From NCBI GenBank assembly GCA_028711355.1, contig JAQTSL010000145.1:1-8661 (forward strand): DNA of 8,661 bases, given 5' to 3'. The notes under the pieces were generated by a model. That model searched no databases. It was given only the letters and a program-made list of their open reading frames with translations, and was not told the origin of the DNA. Source of the DNA: Rhodoferax sp. GTDB lineage: Bacteria > Pseudomonadota > Gammaproteobacteria > Burkholderiales > Burkholderiaceae_C. The translations under genes were made by a program, and so were the position numbers. This document shows, piece by piece, positions 6,697-8,661 of this stretch (its first letter is position 1; the number at the start of each line of letters is the position of its first letter).

Positions 6697-6999
6697 TTAG
6701 GCGGCGGCTGTGGCCAGGGTTTTCACCTTGGCAGACAGGCGGCTCTTGTCACGAGCGGCCTTGTTCTTGTGGAAGATGCCCTTGTCGGCCACCGTGTCCA
6801 CCACCGCTTGCATCTTGCCAAACAATTCGGTGGCCTTGGCTTTGTCGCCAGCCAGAACAGCTTTTTCGACGTTTTTGACGGCGCTGCGGTACTGCGAACG
6901 TAGCGACGTGTTGGCGGCGTTGATTTTGATGTCCTGACGGACGCGTTTACGGCCCGACGCCAGGCGCGGGTTCTTTTTCTTGGGTTTTCCAGATGCCAT
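6697..6999 (-). CDS. rpsT: 30S ribosomal protein S20
   Basis: Small basic protein that binds 16S rRNA in the body of the 30S subunit. It has 100 residues, longer than the 87 of E. coli, with the extra residues at the N-terminal KPKKKNPR and the C-terminal LATAAA. The signature KGIFHKNKAARDKSRL (73-88) matches the E. coli KGLIHKNKAARHK region, and AGDKAKATELFGKMQAVVD (50-68) matches AGDKAAAQKAFNEMQPIVD. ATG at 6997-6999 is preceded by AGGA nine bases upstream. It is followed by a strong terminator, so it is transcribed alone. A six-base hairpin, GCCTAA-AAG-TTAGGC (6688-6702), spans the stop codon. Confidence 0.97.
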   Translation of the reverse strand: MASGKPKKKNPRLASGRKRVRQDIKINAANTSLRSQYRSAVKNVEKAVLAGDKAKATELFGKMQAVVDTVADKGIFHKNKAARDKSRLSAKVKTLATAAA

Positions 7000-7044
7000 G
7001 ATTGATGTTCCTTGAGTCTGTGGATGTTGTCAGCAAAGCCCGGC

Positions 7045-7053
7045 ATTCTAACA
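7045..7053 (-). promoter_or_regulatory. Candidate extended -10 promoter of rpsT
   Basis: The minus strand reads TGTTAGAAT, an extended -10 (TGn followed by TAGAAT, five of six bases to consensus), about 45 bases before the rpsT ATG. No good -35 is present, which is usual for extended -10 promoters. Its position suits a short leader for a strongly expressed ribosomal gene. Confidence 0.45.
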
Positions 7054-7358
7054 GCGCCGTCCAGCCTGCCCGGGTTGGCGGGTGCGATTCAAAGTGCTGT
7101 GGTGTAAAACGCGTCAAGCCGCCAGAGTGTCTTCTCGTCATGCCATGGGGGCAGCTACTGTGCGCGTAAAAGGCAGCATCGACGCACGGCGCGGCGACTG
7201 GGTCAGGCGCATGCGGTTTTGGGGTGAAAGCACGCGCGGGGATATGCCGTCGAACGCAAAAGCCCAAGGCGCACGCATTTCACCCCAAAGCCCGGTCACC
7301 TGACCCAATCACCACGCCTCAAGGGCGTTGGAAGTCGCACAAGTGCATATTTCAGTGA
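7054..7358. other. Gene-free stretch upstream of rpsT
   Basis: I find no supportable gene on either strand. The open frames here have no ribosome site and no recognisable protein sequence. It holds the inverted repeat at 7196-7310; the remainder shows nothing I recognise. From memory, murJ or another conserved gene often lies close to rpsT in related genomes; none is seen here. This may mark the join between core and accessory DNA. Confidence 0.5.
7196..7310. repeat. ~115-bp inverted repeat
   Basis: The left arm GACTGGGTCAGG...TTTTGGGGTGAAA (7196-7229) pairs with the right arm TTTCACCCCAAAG...CCTGACCCAATC (7278-7310). The two ends of each arm match almost perfectly. The middle of each arm is diverged (GCGCATGCGG against TGACCGGGC, one base different in length). 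Weaker pairing continues inward (GCACGCGC against GCGTGCGC). It could form a long hairpin in DNA or RNA, or be a small non-autonomous element. It does not share sequence with the palindrome at 2343-2501. No target duplication is obvious. Confidence 0.6.
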
Positions 7359-7496
7359 CTACAGCCACTCCTTCCAATCCACCCACGACCCGTCCATCTA
7401 ATTGAAATCTTGCCGCCAATTCCTGCGCAATTGAGGGACCTGTCGCTTTGGACCTGAGACGGCAGTTTTCGCAAAGAAGTCAACCAAGAAGCTACT

Positions 7497-7679
7497 TCAG
7501 CAATGGATGCAGTCGTAGTTCGGCAATGTAGCGGTACCTGACGGACACCAATGCCAGCTTCCGGGTGAGTCAATTTCATGAATTTGAAGGCCGGTCAACC
7601 ACCGTTCACAGACTTCGGCTTTGTGCGTTGTGACCTTGACGAGCTTGAACGTGACATCAAGACTACTTCTTCGAGGCCA
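7497..7679 (-). pseudogene. Cysteine-rich ORF remnant after the HNH gene
   Basis: On the minus strand one frame is open for 60 codons to the TGA at 7497-7499. It reads like protein: VTFKLVKVTTHKAEVCERWL, then IHEIDSPGSWHWCPSGTA, ending NYDCIHC. It has no ATG, GTG or TTG start, and its 5' end overlaps the last codons of the HNH gene in another frame. After the TGA the same frame continues protein-like (SSFLVDFFAKTAVSG) to a TAG at 7398-7400, then MDGSWVDWKEWL to a TAG at 7359-7361. It may be the tail of a decayed gene whose front is gone. The CPSG and CIHC pairs suggest a metal-binding site but this is weak. Family unknown. A short chance frame is possible. Confidence 0.3.
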
Positions 7680-8022
7680 TCATTGCCTTCAAATCGGCGA
7701 ACGGATTGAAAGTGGTGGTTGGCATGACATTGCCACTATCGCTGCGCCCCTGCATGTCTTTGAGCTTGGAATGTTCGTTTTCGTGGCAGTACGTGCAGAG
7801 CAGCTCCCAATTGCTGCCATCAGGTCTGTTGTCGTGGTGGTTATTGTTTTTGTGATGCACTTCCAGTAATTGCAGATTGGCTTGATCGAACGTGCGCGCA
7901 CAGCGTCCACAGACCCAGGGAAACAGTTTCAGCGCCTGTGCCCGGTAACCCTGTTCCCTTTCTTCAGCGCTACGTCGTGCCCCAAGGACAAGACGATCAA
8001 GGCGTTCATTCGTTAGTGCCAT
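7663..8022 (-). CDS. yajD: YajD-family HNH nuclease
   Basis: A 119-residue protein that closely resembles E. coli YajD as I remember it, over nearly the whole length. Shared stretches include GYRAQALKLFPWVCGRC, the DGSNWELLC segment, and the C-terminal FNPFADLKAM. HNH features are visible: zinc pairs C38-x2-C41 and C76-x2-C79, the histidines H56-H57 (EVHHKN), N71 in the DGSNWELL stretch, and H80 and H84 (CHENEHSK). The family is predicted to cut nucleic acid with a metal ion; the physiological role of YajD is not known to me. ATG at 8020-8022 has a weak ribosome site (GAAAGG about 12 bases upstream). The gene is intact although both neighbours on the same strand look broken. A remnant ORF overlaps its end and the unknown partial gene lies 112 bases upstream. 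Confidence 0.88.
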   Translation of the reverse strand: MALTNERLDRLVLGARRSAEEREQGYRAQALKLFPWVCGRCARTFDQANLQLLEVHHKNNNHHDNRPDGSNWELLCTYCHENEHSKLKDMQGRSDSGNVMPTTTFNPFADLKAMMASKK

Positions 8023-8134
8023 CGCTAGCCACTGCCTTTCAGTTGAGGGAAGACTGTTTAGGTTACGACGAAATCCTACTGCGTGTATGGCGATATTTGT
8101 TAACGACGGTCCAGAAGCGCATAAAAAATGGTGG

Positions 8135-8661
8135 TCAAGCGCGGTTTTCAGTTGTCAATCTGTCAAATTGAATGGCAGCAATGGATCCAAACTTGGAGCC
8201 GCTTTGCAGCGGGAGCTGCCGGTTGCGAACGGCAGGTAACTGGAAGTCCATCTGGGTGCCTGCCAGCAGGAGGTCGTAGACTTCATGTTTGCCGCGATTG
8301 CAGTCGTCTATGCTTGATGTCCAGTGGGCTATAGTCCAAACATACGAAGTGTCGGGAAAGTCCAAATTTCGCCAGCATAGTCGACAAGGTTCAAAGGGAC
8401 GAAAGTGACTTCAACTTCTTGCAAAACTGACTGCAACCCTTGGTGGCACGGGTCGACACCGTTCAAGAACCCAAGTTGGAGGAAAGATGTATCCCGTTTC
8501 TCTTGGCTATGACGAAGCTGTCGGCCGAATTCAGGCACTATTGATTCGGCCCAAATAAGTTTGAACTTTCCATGAATTTCATGATCGAAATCGCATGGAA
8601 AAAGAAAGCGCAAGAAACCAAACCCTGGAGCAACTTCACGAGCGGCGCAAGCAAGTCGTGC
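8135..8661 (-). pseudogene. Unrecognised gene, partial at right edge and frameshifted
   Basis: On the minus strand a frame is open from the right edge (ARLACAAREVAPGFGFLRF) through FDHEIHGKFKLIWAESIVPE, FLQLGFLNGVDPCHQGLQ and LNLVDYAGEIWTFP. There it would end shortly after at a TAG (TLRMFGL). The neighbouring frame carries on from the same point in protein-like sequence (FPDTSYVWTIAHW, then HEVYDLLLAGTQMDFQLPAV) to the TGA at 8135-8137. Adding one C or T in the TTTCCC run near 8350 joins the two into a single chain of at least 175 residues. The 5' end lies beyond the window. I do not recognise a family. The break could be a mutation, a homopolymer sequencing error or, less likely, programmed slippage. 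The lower GC of this stretch suggests acquired DNA. Confidence 0.5.

Noticed and set aside
7082..7303. 73-codon open frame on the plus strand near the rpsT promoter
   Set aside because: It runs through the inverted repeat, has no ribosome site and has a composition that does not look like protein.
7196..7310. Integron attC recombination site
   Set aside because: The ends lack the GTTRRRY/RYYYAAC core sites and there is no integrase or cassette arrangement.
7497..7499. Selenocysteine TGA in the cysteine-rich frame
   Set aside because: Two further in-frame TAG stops follow and no convincing SECIS-like hairpin was seen directly after the TGA, so decay is simpler.
7352..7579. 75-codon minus-strand frame (MKLTHPEAGIG...)
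   Set aside because: The start has no ribosome site, and the neighbouring frame on the same strand gives a more protein-like reading, so it was not called as a gene.
7621..7869. 82-codon plus-strand frame with a hydrophobic end
   Set aside because: It is the antisense of the yajD His/Asn codons, which produce the Val run.

Overview
The window looks like chromosomal DNA from a Burkholderiales bacterium, most likely of the Comamonadaceae (Rhodoferax/Polaromonas-like). This rests on the GC-rich codon use, the sequence character of the HrpA, ArgD, ArgF and long (100-residue) S20 proteins, and short repeats that resemble ones I remember from that family. The genus is an inference and was not checked by any search.

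Layout, left to right. (1) 1-2325, plus strand: the C-terminal ~60% of the RNA helicase HrpA, cut by the left edge and split by one frameshift near 1020-1032. (2) 2326-2790: a gene-free stretch made almost entirely of repeats. It holds a 159-bp imperfect palindrome (2343-2501) and a tandem array of four 55-bp units (2574-2786), each with an inverted repeat. (3) 2791-4014, plus strand: an FAD-dependent aromatic-ring-hydroxylase-like monooxygenase whose start codon sits 4 bases after the array, with no visible Shine-Dalgarno. (4) 4040-6484, minus strand: an arginine-biosynthesis cluster read right to left, argD, argF, then a 63-residue single-span membrane protein. A solitary copy of the 55-bp repeat lies between argD and argF and supplies the argD stop codon. 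A GC hairpin followed by U-rich sequence lies in the argD leader. (5) 6697-6999, minus strand: rpsT (ribosomal protein S20), with a strong downstream terminator and an extended -10 promoter candidate. (6) 7054-8661: a different kind of DNA, less GC-rich in lines I counted. It holds a ~115-bp inverted repeat, a cysteine-rich ORF remnant with stops, an intact YajD-family HNH nuclease gene, and at the right edge a partial, frameshifted gene I do not recognise.

Functionally, argD and argF are two steps of one pathway (N-acetylornithine formation and citrulline formation) and are probably co-transcribed with the small membrane protein. rpsT upstream is a separate transcription unit because of the terminator between them. 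hrpA and the monooxygenase appear unrelated to the arginine genes. The right end looks like an accessory or rearranged segment.

I did not find a convincing new multi-gene system. The most interesting signals are the repeats: a ~55-bp degenerate element present in two reading frames inside hrpA and argF, the 55-bp hairpin array abutting a start codon, and the exactly centred 159-bp palindrome. The argD leader hairpin and the two broken genes are also worth checking.
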